Source: Chitinophaga rhizophila
GTDB lineage: Bacteria > Bacteroidota > Bacteroidia > Chitinophagales > Chitinophagaceae
NCBI RefSeq assembly: GCF_019492185.1
Contig: NZ_JAICCF010000003.1
Coordinates: forward strand, 930,001-994,000
Length of the DNA: 64,000 nucleotides
Direction: 5' to 3'
The position numbers were made by a program, and so were the translations under genes. Within the stretch, counting starts at the first letter, position 1; every line of letters starts with the position of its first letter. The notes under the pieces were generated by a model that searched no databases, was not told the origin of the DNA, and was given only the letters and a program-made list of their open reading frames with translations. Positions 19,101-27,800 of this stretch are shown here, piece after piece.

Positions 19101-19407
19101 GGTACGCGAATGGCACAGTGCCTGGACCGGCGGCCGTAATATTGCCGAAGGAGTTATGTACGACGCTTCTTTTGTGAAGCTACGTGAACTTCAGATCGGG
19201 TATACATTCCCAGGAGCATTTAAGAAGGGGCTGATCAAAGGAATGAACATATCACTGGTGGGCCGTAATCTGTTACTGTGGGACAATGTGCCTCACGTAG
19301 ATCCGGAAGTAATGTCTTATGCCGGAGGTACAGCGCTGCCTGGTATTGAGTATATGAGTTTACCGAGCAGCCGTAGTTATGGTGTGAACCTGAGCTTCAA
19401 ATTATGA
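16126..19407 (+). CDS. SusC/RagA-family TonB-dependent transporter (no STN domain)
   Basis: 1093-residue outer-membrane transporter. ATG 16126 (MRKARLCLLSLSAG) chosen; the frame extends four codons upstream to a TTG. Signal peptide ends near VMAQQ. Then a carboxypeptidase-like regulatory domain (about 24-105, ISGKVISGDDKQPLPGATI), TonB-box-like region, plug with ESMNVLKGAAAAALYGSRAA (about 225-245) and a 22-strand barrel. Unlike the other two SusC proteins here it has no STN domain and no sigma/FecR pair nearby. Its stop overlaps the next start (ATGA), so SusC and SusD are translationally coupled. Confidence 0.95.
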   Translation: MRKARLCLLSLSAGMFFLLFSLSVMAQQAISGKVISGDDKQPLPGATIQVKGASKKTITDNAGNFTIQAGNNDLLIISSIGFTTQEISAAQAGNIVLAVDTRGLGEVVVTALGIKKERKKLGYALQEVKGEDLTVARESNVVNQLAGKVAGVTVIGSPSGVGGSARVSIRGERSVDLNKNQPLYVVDGVPISNAINGGSGSNNMEVDFGNGASFINPDDIESMNVLKGAAAAALYGSRAANGVVMIKTKSGRKQKGIGVEVNSNLTLESALKLPEYQKVYGQGNASGGDFAFVNGGGAGMADGTDEGWGPAFRGQLYPQFNSPRTLNGEAIPFTGGDMNAPAGSVITPTAWEPDNNNLKDFLETGRTFTNNVALVGGNDHGDFRLSYTNLNQTGIVPNTDLKRNTTSFSAGYHLTPKFSARAFASYIKSESDNRPSISYGTESIMYLFNCWLPASVRVSDLKRLWQRGLEDRQQYNWNYNYHDNPYMTVYENTNGQYYDRLIGNVILRYDLASWLNLQVRTATDWSSERREYRRAFSTQRFPFGEYREVNIINEERNTDFLFAADKEINSNFSFNATLGGNQMRQTSRFTEGTAGQLNVPGVYRLTNSRIPLVSGQNNVAKRINSFYGSAGVSYKNKLFLDVTGRNDWSSALTLPEDLKAFGTEQNSYFYSSVALSAIISDMVKLPSVISFAKLRGSFAQVGNDTDPFAYTQTYFSTNPFGGSQVYEETDRLSNLNLKPEISTAFEFGADLRFWQNRVGLDVTYYQGNTKNQILNIPLSNTSGYTSRVINAGAIRNHGIEVMLNVTPIKTKSFAWDAYVNFSHNRSKVLELRDGLTNYVVADRSVSIEARVGERMGDMYGIGFARVQNSDPNAPYYDATGEYTGQMVFAANGRPVATTERIKLGNYNPDWLMGVGNTFTYKGIRLSCLFDIRQGGKLYSLTQTVGREGGIIKETLEGRADGYDMSKPGNGVVGNGVVQQADGKFATNTTKVAVREWHSAWTGGRNIAEGVMYDASFVKLRELQIGYTFPGAFKKGLIKGMNISLVGRNLLLWDNVPHVDPEVMSYAGGTALPGIEYMSLPSSRSYGVNLSFKL

Positions 19408-20942
19408 TCACCCTTAAAAAGACAAGTATGAAATTCTTAAAGATATTTTTAATAGCCGGCCTTTTATCATCCTGTGCGCGTGACTTCAGCGAGGTTAACA
19501 CAAATGAGAATAATCCCACCACGGTAACACCTGACCTGCTGCTGAGCGGGGTAATCAGGAATATGATGAATGCTCAGGTGAATACAGCCTGGGGAATTGG
19601 TAATATCGTGGTGCAGCATCATGCCAAGATCCAGTTTGTGAACGAGGACCGTTATCTCTGGGGAGAGCAGAATAGTGTATGGGATGAGGTATATAGCAAC
19701 TACCGTAATCTGCAGAATCTTTTTAACGCAGTAGGTACAGACTCTACCAATCCTTACCTGGGCGTATCGCTTATTTTAAAGTCCTGGATGTTTGCCGTTG
19801 CCACAGATACTTACGGAGATATTCCGTATTCAGAAGCTGGCAAGGCGAAACTGGAAGGCAAATACCAGCCTAAATACGATACACAGGAAGAGATATATGC
19901 AGGTGTGCTGGCTGATCTGAAGCGGGCAAACAGCTTTCTGGCTATCAGCGGCTCCAACCTTAATGGGGATATTCTGTATGGCGGTGGTGCCAATGCCCTA
20001 TTGAAATGGCGTAAACTGGCTAACTCGCTGAGGCTGCGCTACCTGATGCGTTTATCCAAACGGAAAGATGTAGGCGCTGAGATGACTGAGATATTATCTA
20101 ATCCGGCAACCTACCCGATTTTCGAGCGTAATGAGGATAATGCTGAGCTGGAGTATTTTTCTTCAGCACCAAATCAGTGGCCATTATATGGGGCACGTGT
20201 CGGTTCATTTGATGAGTTCAGGGTTAGTAAGACCTTAAGCGACCGTCTGACAGCACTGGGAGATCCCCGTTTAAAAGTGTTTGGTCGTCCTTCTCAGCGG
20301 TCTGTTACTGCAGGTACACCAAAAATTGAGGGTATTCCAAACGGGCTGAGTGATGTGAATGCACTAGCGTATAATGGCGGTGTACAGGGTGTATCAAGAG
20401 TAGGTTATACATTTGCCTGCCTGGTATGTAATGACGCCGGACAGGCAGCGCCGGATCCGGCAGCGCCGAGAGCTTTGCTGATGACCTATGCAGAGTTACA
20501 GTTTATACTGGCAGAAGCCAGGGAGCGGAATATGATTACTACAGGAGATGCAGCAACTTACTACAACAATGGTATAACCGCCAATTTCGAGTACTGGAAG
20601 AGTATTGTACCGCCTCAATATGGTATAGACGTGACGATGCCGGCTAACTACCTGAGTCAGAGCGGCGTAGCCTATACAGGAGGCCAGGCTGACAAGCTGG
20701 GAAAAATTGCTTTACAGAAGTGGGTGGCGTATTATTTTAACGGGTTGGAAGCCTGGTTTGACTGGAGACGTACGCGAATGCCGGCGATAGTGCCGGGCCC
20801 GTCCAATCTGAATAACGACCGGGTACCTGTGAGATTTATCTATCCGCAGAAGGAGCAGTCATTGAATGGAGCAAGCAGGAAGGCGGCAGTAGACCGTCAG
20901 GGAGTGGATGATATGAATACGCTGATGTGGATTGCGAAGTAA
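19404..20942 (+). CDS. SusD-like outer-membrane lipoprotein (SusD-like_2 type)
   Basis: 512 residues. Partner lid for the SusC just upstream, with a 4-base ATGA overlap. Lipobox LLSSC (Cys about 24); an ATG eight codons in (19428) is an alternative start. The early ENNPTTVTPDLLLSGVI and the middle motif MFAVATDTYGDIPYSEA place it in the subgroup often annotated SusD/RagB-like 2, distinct from the two other SusD proteins in this window. The C terminus keeps YFNGLEAWFDWRRTRMP and RFIYPQKEQSLN. Substrate unknown. Confidence 0.92.
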   Translation: MITLKKTSMKFLKIFLIAGLLSSCARDFSEVNTNENNPTTVTPDLLLSGVIRNMMNAQVNTAWGIGNIVVQHHAKIQFVNEDRYLWGEQNSVWDEVYSNYRNLQNLFNAVGTDSTNPYLGVSLILKSWMFAVATDTYGDIPYSEAGKAKLEGKYQPKYDTQEEIYAGVLADLKRANSFLAISGSNLNGDILYGGGANALLKWRKLANSLRLRYLMRLSKRKDVGAEMTEILSNPATYPIFERNEDNAELEYFSSAPNQWPLYGARVGSFDEFRVSKTLSDRLTALGDPRLKVFGRPSQRSVTAGTPKIEGIPNGLSDVNALAYNGGVQGVSRVGYTFACLVCNDAGQAAPDPAAPRALLMTYAELQFILAEARERNMITTGDAATYYNNGITANFEYWKSIVPPQYGIDVTMPANYLSQSGVAYTGGQADKLGKIALQKWVAYYFNGLEAWFDWRRTRMPAIVPGPSNLNNDRVPVRFIYPQKEQSLNGASRKAAVDRQGVDDMNTLMWIAK

Positions 20943-20962
20943 ACAGTAGCATGTAGATATAG

Positions 20963-20997
20963 TCCGGCCATTTCTGTGAAGGGGTGGCCGGATTTTT
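20963..20997. terminator. Bidirectional terminator between SusD and DoxX genes
   Basis: Arms TCCGGCCA (20963-20970) and TGGCCGGA (20985-20992) enclose a 14-base loop and are followed by TTTTTA. The convergent DoxX gene ends within it. Confidence 0.8.
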
Positions 20998-21352
20998 ATT
21001 TGGTAAACTTCCAGGCCCACCAGATCAGCAGGAGTTGGAAGGGGAGGCGAACCAATGTCAGCCAGAACATAGAGTGGCCGACTTCATAGTAGTTAATAGC
21101 CATCTGGATGTTAGCAGGGAAGACAGCCAGGAGTAAGCCTATCAGCATCCATGCGCCTATGTTACGGGTCGTGGATGGCAGCAGTAATAACCCTCCTGCC
21201 ACTTCCACACCGCCACTGATGTATACCAGTTCGGTATGAAAGGGCACCCAGGGGGGCATAATACCAGTATAAATATCCGGATTGATGAAGTGATTAATGC
21301 CTGCCATCACATAAAAGGCAGCCATAATATAAAGTGAAATTTTACTGCGCAT
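20996..21352 (-). CDS. DoxX-family small membrane protein
   Basis: 118 residues with four predicted membrane helices. The first helix carries YIMAAFYVMAGINHFINP and the second SGGVEVAGGLLLLPS, the typical DoxX/DoxX-like pattern of a helix with AGxxHF followed by a G-rich helix. Members sit in the inner membrane, and some are linked to thiol or quinone redox chemistry, but most, like this one, have no assigned reaction. It lies 31 bases after the helicase stop on the same strand and may be read from the same transcript. Confidence 0.75.
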   Translation of the reverse strand: MRSKISLYIMAAFYVMAGINHFINPDIYTGIMPPWVPFHTELVYISGGVEVAGGLLLLPSTTRNIGAWMLIGLLLAVFPANIQMAINYYEVGHSMFWLTLVRLPFQLLLIWWAWKFTK

Positions 21353-21383
21353 ATTCTATTAACCGAATATCCGCATAACTGTT

Positions 21384-22694
21384 CTACTTAGCTACATCAA
21401 TCTTTACTTTCTTGTTCTTTATTTTTTCGTTCTGTATGAGGGAGAGTGTGTGAGCAGCTCTGCTTTTCCTGACAGCAACGAAGGAGAAGAAGTCTTTCAC
21501 TTCGATGAGGCCGACATCTTCTTTTTTCAGCTGTCCTTTGTTGGTGAGGAAGCCGACGATATCGATTTTATTAACCTTATCTTTTTTACCTGCACCGATG
21601 AAGAAGGTGGTCCATTTAGGTTTTTCCGGCAGTTCGTATTTGTCTTCCAGGGTAATCAGTTCCGGATCTTCCTGGACATAGTTAGGCATTTTTTCATCCG
21701 GGCCAATGAGGAGGATGGCGGTACCACTGGCGTCCATTCTGGCTGTACGGCCATTGCGGTGGGTATAGACATCTTCTGTATGCGGCAGGTGATAGTGAAC
21801 AATGTACCTGATGTTCGGAATATCGAGTCCGCGGGCCGCCAGGTCAGTTGTGACGAGGATATTGCTGGTACCGTTTCTGAACTTGCATAGCGCAGCGTCC
21901 CGGTCGCGTTGTTCCATGGCTCCATGGTAGAACACGCTGGTGAGTCCGCTATCTTTCAGGAAGGAGTTGGTGCGTTCTACAGCTTCACGATGGTTACAGA
22001 ATACGATAGTAGAACGATTACCGAGGTAGCAGATGAGTCTGAAGAGCGTATCCAGCTTGTCTTTGTCTTCGCTTTCGACGTATTTGATGGCCAGCGCTTC
22101 GGGCTTTTCTTCTGTGAGGAAGTTAAGTCTGATAGGATCTGCGATACCTACGAAGTGGGGGATATCGACAGATTCGGTAGCGGAGGTAAGTATCCTTTTG
22201 CGGAGGTCAGGCAGTGAATCGATGATAAATTGTATTTCGTCATGGAAGCCTAGTTCCAATGATTTATCAAATTCATCCAGCACCAGGAGTTTAATACCAG
22301 CAGTTTTAATATTTTCTCTGCGGATATGGTCACCTAGTCTGCCGGGAGTACCGATAATAAGGGCAGGTGCTTCCAGGAGGTTGTTTTCTTCTGTTTCACG
22401 GAGGTGTCCGCCATAGCAGCAGGTTACTTTGAACCCGGTGGTCATGAGTTTCCAGACTTTTTCTATCTGCATGGCCAGTTCACGGGAGGGTGCTATGACC
22501 AGGGCCTGGGTACCAGGTGTATTTTTGTCTAGTTGCTCCAGGACAGGGATCAGGAAGCCAAGTGTCTTACCTGAGCCGGTATTAGAGAGGAGAATGACGT
22601 TATCAGCCTTTTGATTGGCATCAATGGAAGCGAGCTGCATCTCATTGAGCGCATCGATTTTAAAGGCGGAGAGTAAGGAGGCGTATTTTTGCAT
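21384..22694 (-). CDS. DEAD-box ATP-dependent RNA helicase, DbpA-like C-terminal domain
   Basis: 436-residue RNA helicase. Motif I SNTGSGKT (about 37-44), Ia APSRELA, Ib TPGRLG, motif II in the form VLDEFD (about 143-148, DEFD instead of DEAD), motif III SAT, then the second RecA domain with FCNHREA, DLAARGLD and motif VI HRNGRTARM (about 311). The C-terminal 75 residues (FFIGAGKKDKVNKIDIVGFL) resemble the DbpA RNA-binding domain that recruits such helicases to 23S rRNA. A role in ribosome assembly is inferred from that domain. Well conserved apart from the motif II change. Confidence 0.92.
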   Translation of the reverse strand: MQKYASLLSAFKIDALNEMQLASIDANQKADNVILLSNTGSGKTLGFLIPVLEQLDKNTPGTQALVIAPSRELAMQIEKVWKLMTTGFKVTCCYGGHLRETEENNLLEAPALIIGTPGRLGDHIRRENIKTAGIKLLVLDEFDKSLELGFHDEIQFIIDSLPDLRKRILTSATESVDIPHFVGIADPIRLNFLTEEKPEALAIKYVESEDKDKLDTLFRLICYLGNRSTIVFCNHREAVERTNSFLKDSGLTSVFYHGAMEQRDRDAALCKFRNGTSNILVTTDLAARGLDIPNIRYIVHYHLPHTEDVYTHRNGRTARMDASGTAILLIGPDEKMPNYVQEDPELITLEDKYELPEKPKWTTFFIGAGKKDKVNKIDIVGFLTNKGQLKKEDVGLIEVKDFFSFVAVRKSRAAHTLSLIQNEKIKNKKVKIDVAK

Positions 22695-22729
22695 CGGGGC
22701 AAAAGTACGGATTTCTTTTAGAGCCGTCT

Positions 22730-23869
22730 TTATCGGATGTGCAGGATACCGTCTTTGTAGTAGGAATCAGCGCCGGTTGTAAGTTTGATAGCATCCAGAA
22801 ATTCCTGTATAGGTTCTGCTTTCAGGATGGTGCCTGTGAAGCGTTTGGCGGCGGTTTGGGGGTTGTCGATGACCACCTGTACGCCGTACCAGCGGGGAAG
22901 AACTTTGGTTATTTCGGTCATAGGCGTATTATCCAGTTTGTATCTTCCTTTGATCCAGAGGAGTTCATTTTCATTTAAAGCAGTGAGTGTTGTGCTCTTA
23001 TCTTGAATATAGGTAAGTGCTTGTCCGGGTTTGAGCAGTGTTTGTTTTTCGGGGGTGGCGAAGGAGACAGCGCCATCTACGAGGGAGACTTTGACGCGTC
23101 CGGAGTCGTAGGAATTGACGTTAAAGGTGGTACCCAGCACCTGTACTGCGCCTTGCGGGGTGTGGAGGATAAAGGGGCGGTTTGGGTCTTTGGCAACCTG
23201 TAGGTAGGCTTCGCCATGGATGGTAATTTCGCGGGAATGGCCGGTAAACTGGAAAGGGAATTTGAGGGTAGTGGCGCTATTCAGGAAGACGATGGTGCCG
23301 TCGGACAGTGTGATATGGTAATCCATACCGGGGGGGACCCATAGGCTGTTGAGCTGTTGGGTGGTGGTGGCATTGTCTTTAGCGGTATACGTGAGGGCGT
23401 TGTTGGTGTTATTAAGTTGCGTGTTGTTGTTAATGGTGATACTATCTTTCCTGGTGGAGAGGTCGATGACATCGCCATTGGACAGTTTAAGTTGCAGGGT
23501 ATTCTTGGCCAGCACGGGAGATGCCGGCGTATGTTTTTGCTGTGTAGTGGTGAGTGGATAGATAAAGATAATGAGCGCAAGGATTGTAGCTGCTACGAGC
23601 AGCATACTGATGGTCAGTCTTTTTCTCTTCTGTGATTTTCTGTGTTGCAGTTCATCTTCGATGTAGGCGAAGGCAGCTTCACTGTTAAGTTCCTGAATAG
23701 AGGGTTGTTGGGCCCAAATGGCGTATTCCTGCTGAAGCTGTTCGAATTCGGCTTGTAATTCCGGATACTCTTGTAATGCATTTTGAAGGAGTTGCTCATC
23801 TGTTGCGTTAATAACCCCCATCACCTTTTCATTCATCAGTTGATGAATATGATCCCTATCTAATTCCAT
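22730..23869 (-). CDS. FecR-family anti-sigma factor
   Basis: 379 residues. Cytoplasmic sigma-binding region (about 1-83), transmembrane helix (about 86-104, LTISMLLVAATILALIIFI), a Thr/Asn-rich linker (about 105-185), FecR domain (about 190-285, with LNSATTLKFPFQF and GEAYLQVAKDPNRPF) and a C-terminal DUF4974-type domain (about 310-379). It is longer than the FecR near 11 kb because of the linker. It follows its sigma gene by 66 bases and presumably reads the STN domain of the divergent SusC starting at 24863. Confidence 0.92.
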   Translation of the reverse strand: MELDRDHIHQLMNEKVMGVINATDEQLLQNALQEYPELQAEFEQLQQEYAIWAQQPSIQELNSEAAFAYIEDELQHRKSQKRKRLTISMLLVAATILALIIFIYPLTTTQQKHTPASPVLAKNTLQLKLSNGDVIDLSTRKDSITINNNTQLNNTNNALTYTAKDNATTTQQLNSLWVPPGMDYHITLSDGTIVFLNSATTLKFPFQFTGHSREITIHGEAYLQVAKDPNRPFILHTPQGAVQVLGTTFNVNSYDSGRVKVSLVDGAVSFATPEKQTLLKPGQALTYIQDKSTTLTALNENELLWIKGRYKLDNTPMTEITKVLPRWYGVQVVIDNPQTAAKRFTGTILKAEPIQEFLDAIKLTTGADSYYKDGILHIR

Positions 23870-23935
23870 GAAGTATTATTAATTCAAGTATAAGAGTATC
23901 GAGCCCTGAAAATGGGTGATATAATTATATGTTTA

Positions 23936-24484
23936 TTATGACAATTTCTCGCGCAGTGTTTTAATTGCTGTGGCAAGGTGTGTTTTGACGGTGTTATCGC
24001 TAAGGCCCATGATGTTGGCTACTTCTTTTCTCTTCAGGCCTTGCAGGACGTAGAGTTGGAATGCTTTGCTTCTTTGTGCCGGCATGTATTTAAGTAGTTC
24101 GTTCACTTTATTATCTATGTAATCACTTACGGTTGATTCTTGTTCTTCTTCCAGGTGAACGGTAGGTTCTTCCTGTGAGGAGTAGTATTCCTGTTGAGAT
24201 TTTTGCAGGCTCTTCTGTCTTTTGAGGATGAGCATGCAATTGTACCGGATGGAGATATACAGGTAACCTTTCAGGTTGGTGTGGATGCTGTTGTATCTCT
24301 TTTTCTCGAAGAAGTCGATGAAGAAGTCCTGTACTACATCTTTTGCTTCTTCGATATTCCCTAAAAGCCGGCTTGCTTCAAATAAAAGCAATTTCTCAAA
24401 ACGCATGTACATGGTTTTGTAAGCCTTTATGTCTCCGGATTTCAGTTCTTGTAGCAGCAGATCGTCATTCACGTCGGTGTGCAT
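23936..24484 (-). CDS. ECF-type RNA polymerase sigma-70 factor
   Basis: 182 residues. Region 2 at about 20-90 (FEKLLLFEASRLLGNIEEA, then VVQDFFIDFFEKKRY) and region 4 at about 130-180 (MPAQRSKAFQLYVLQGLKR and a helix-turn-helix NIMGLSDNTVKTHL). Between them lies a Gln/Glu/Ser-rich stretch (about 100-122). It is divergent from the third SusC/SusD operon; the shared 378-base spacer probably contains its target promoter. Confidence 0.92.
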   Translation of the reverse strand: MHTDVNDDLLLQELKSGDIKAYKTMYMRFEKLLLFEASRLLGNIEEAKDVVQDFFIDFFEKKRYNSIHTNLKGYLYISIRYNCMLILKRQKSLQKSQQEYYSSQEEPTVHLEEEQESTVSDYIDNKVNELLKYMPAQRSKAFQLYVLQGLKRKEVANIMGLSDNTVKTHLATAIKTLREKLS

Positions 24485-24862
24485 GCTGATAGATTCAGGT
24501 ATGAATGATTGTAGATGAAAAGCACGTGTAAACTTATGGACCTTTAAGTTGAAATCATAGTTTTTCCTATTAATTTATTGTTGTGAGTTGTGTGGTATCT
24601 ACCATTAATTTACGCAGTTTCCCCCGAACTTTTTCTTAATAATGAGTTAACATAGCCTGAAATGCCCGTTTTTATTGGGGTTGACGGGACGGGTGAGTGA
24701 CGGGTACATTTTTTTTCAATAAAGCAATCACCCATATTCTGCTACTTCTACTCTTAAGGTATGAAAGGCATAACGATGTCTGTCTAGCTAAATTCTAAAT
24801 TCATTACAGCTAATTCAAGGTGTCAGGTGACTGTCATTAACTAACCATTTAGTCTTGTCCTT
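24485..24862. promoter_or_regulatory. Divergent promoter region, sigma/FecR versus third SusC operon
   Basis: 378 bases without a gene. It holds a GACGGG-rich patch (24682-24706, three GACGGG hexamers within 25 bases), an adjoining run of eight T and AT-rich flanks. No recognisable TAnnTTTG element precedes the SusC gene, in keeping with control by the divergent ECF sigma factor. Which bases form the ECF promoter I cannot tell. Confidence 0.5.
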
Positions 24863-27800
24863 ATGCATCGAAATTTTACTCACTGCTGCGCGCGGCGTAG
24901 CATAATGGCTATGCTTTGGCTATTACTTCCCTGTATTTATTCTTTTGCGCAGAAGAGTGCGCAACCAGGTAGAAATGTGACGCTGACAAGCAGCAGGATT
25001 TCACTGGGTGATGTCTTTAATATCATTGAGAAGCAGACCGGCGTTTTACTATTCTTTGGAGACCTTAATACTGATCAGCTGGTAGGTGTAAAATTTGTAG
25101 CGACCCCTGTTGAAGAGGCGCTGGGCGAAGTATTGCCGCCTATAGGGCTGACCTATGAGTACGTCAAAGGGAATAAAGACAAGATCTACATTAAATCCAT
25201 CAAGCCATCGCCTAAAGATACCGTCATGATGAAAAGCATCAGCGGTATAGTGACAGATGAAAAAGGGCAGCCATTGCCCGGAGCGACGGTCCGTGTGAAA
25301 GGGAGTATGCGGGGAACATCCACTCAGGAGAACGGCGCTTTTGTCTTACACCACTCCGGTGAAAAGGACATCCTGCAGATCAGCTTTACCGGCTTTGATA
25401 TGGCAGAAGTACCAGTAGCAGGAAAGGCTAACCTGAAAGTAAGATTGAAACCAGGAGATAACAGTCTGAATGAGCAGGTAGTGACGGCCTATGGTAAAAT
25501 GGATAAAAGATCTATTACAGGCGCAATCACAGTAGTAAAAGGTGAGCAGATACAGAATCTCCCGAACAGGAGTTTTGATAAGAGTTTACAGGGGTTAGTG
25601 CCAGGTTTATTAGTAACGCAGGGTACCGGGCAACCAGGCGGAGGACTCGGCAACTTCGTATTACGTGGTATTTCAACAGGCGGTAGTATAGATAACGGTG
25701 CGACGGTGAGGAATCCGCTAATAATCATTGACGGTGTTCCTGTGCAGCAGGACCAGGCGCAAGCTAGTACTAGTACAGTAAGTATTAATAACCCCATGGC
25801 GCAATTGAATCCCTCGGACATTGAATCTATCAGCGTTTTAAAAGACGCCGGCGCTATCGCACTATACGGTTCTAAAGCGAGTAATGGTGTTATCCTGATC
25901 ACCACAAAAAGAGGAAAAGCTGGTAAGACCAGATTTAACTTCCGTCATCAGACTGACTTTGCGTCCAGGTTAAATAATGGAGCGCGAATGTTGAATCAGC
26001 AGGAATACCTTGAACTACTATACGAAACATATAGAAACACTGATCCTGCATACTGGACAGATAGTCGAATCAAATCGGACCTCATCAGCAAATTCCCGCA
26101 CAAAGTAAATGCCCCCGGCGATACTAGTTTCTATCCGGCCCCTGACTGGCAGCGTGAGCTATTCAACAAAAATGCAATGACCTTATCTAATGAGTTGTCG
26201 TTATCAGGAGGGAATGATAAGAGTACATTTTATGTTAATCTGGAATATACTAAGCAGGATGGTGTAGAGAAAAATACAGGGTATGATAGAAAGTCACTGC
26301 GAATCAACTATGAGAATCTACCAGCCAAGTGGTTGAAAGTAGGGTTGAATACGACATTGTCTTATAGTACGCAGAAGTTTAGTTATCCGGGGGCGTCTGA
26401 ACGTTTGGTAGCTGCCATATCTCCATTGAATGCAATAAGAGATGATAAAGGAGAGTATATATACAATTATTCCTGGGGACTGGCAACACCGTCGGACTTG
26501 ACATCACTGACGAGTATGTCGCCAAATCCATTAGCGGCCGCAGAGTTGAATATTAATAAGAATGTTTCATATCGTGGGGTGAGTAATCTGTATATAGATT
26601 TTCATCCTATCAAGAACGTTTCCTTTACGTCGAATATTGGAACGAATTTTATGTTGACCGAGGCGAAGGAGAAGGTGCATCCGAAGTTGGCTGCGTCAAG
26701 TCTTAATGCTGGTATTGGGAGAATTAATGAAAGAGATATAAGAAATGCGAATTTTATCACAACTAATATTATCCGGTATAATACATCTATATCTGATCGA
26801 CATAATTTGAATTTTCTTATAGGTCATGAAGCACAGATACTTACGCAAAAGAACATTTTTGTGATAAGGGAGAACATTACATCAAACCCATTAGCTGATC
26901 AAGCTAATATTGGTACTATAAGGAGTGCTGGAGGACTTTCTAGTAAGCAAACCTTACTTTCTTATTTCGGCCAACTTAATTATGATTTTAGCGAGAAGTA
27001 CCTCCTTTCAGGTAGCCTGCGCACGGATGGATCGTCACTATTTGGAACAAATAAAAGATTTGGAACGCACTGGTCTGCAGCCGGAGGTTGGATAGTAACT
27101 AATGAACCATTTATGAAGAATCTAGCGATGCGCTTAAACTATCTCAAAATAAGAGGAAGTTTAGGATCTGCAGGCAACTCTTCGGCTATAAGTAATGCTT
27201 TGCGATATGACAATGTTATGTTATTGAGGTATTTAAATGCGCCAGCAGTAATGCCGAATACTTCGTTGCCGCCAGGAAATCCAAATATTCAGTGGGAAAA
27301 AACTTTTAATTGGGACATAGGAATAGAAATGCGATTATTTGATAATAGAATATCTTTTACAGGAGATATTTATAGAAAGTTTACATCAAAATTGATTGGT
27401 CGTATTGATATTCCAACAACCACTGGGTTTCTAAACATCCAAAGTAACATTGGTGATTTGAGTAATAAGGGGATTGAATTATCTGTATCTATAGATATGA
27501 TCAGGCGTAAGGACTTTTTTTGGAATGTAAATGCAAACTGGAGCAAAAATAAGAATGTTCTAACAAAATCCTTTTTCCAATTAGAGAGAGTTGCTGGTGG
27601 ATCCATTATTTCAAATGGTGCTGGAGAAAACTACAATTCTTTCTACATGCCAGTCTGGGGAGGTGTCAACAGAATGGATGGGAAGCCTCAATGGGTAGAT
27701 TCAATGGGTAAGGTCACAAGTGACTACAATGCAGCACCAAGAAAATTTGTGGGTAAGCCGCAGCCTGATGGATTTGGTGCAATTACCAATACTGTATCCT

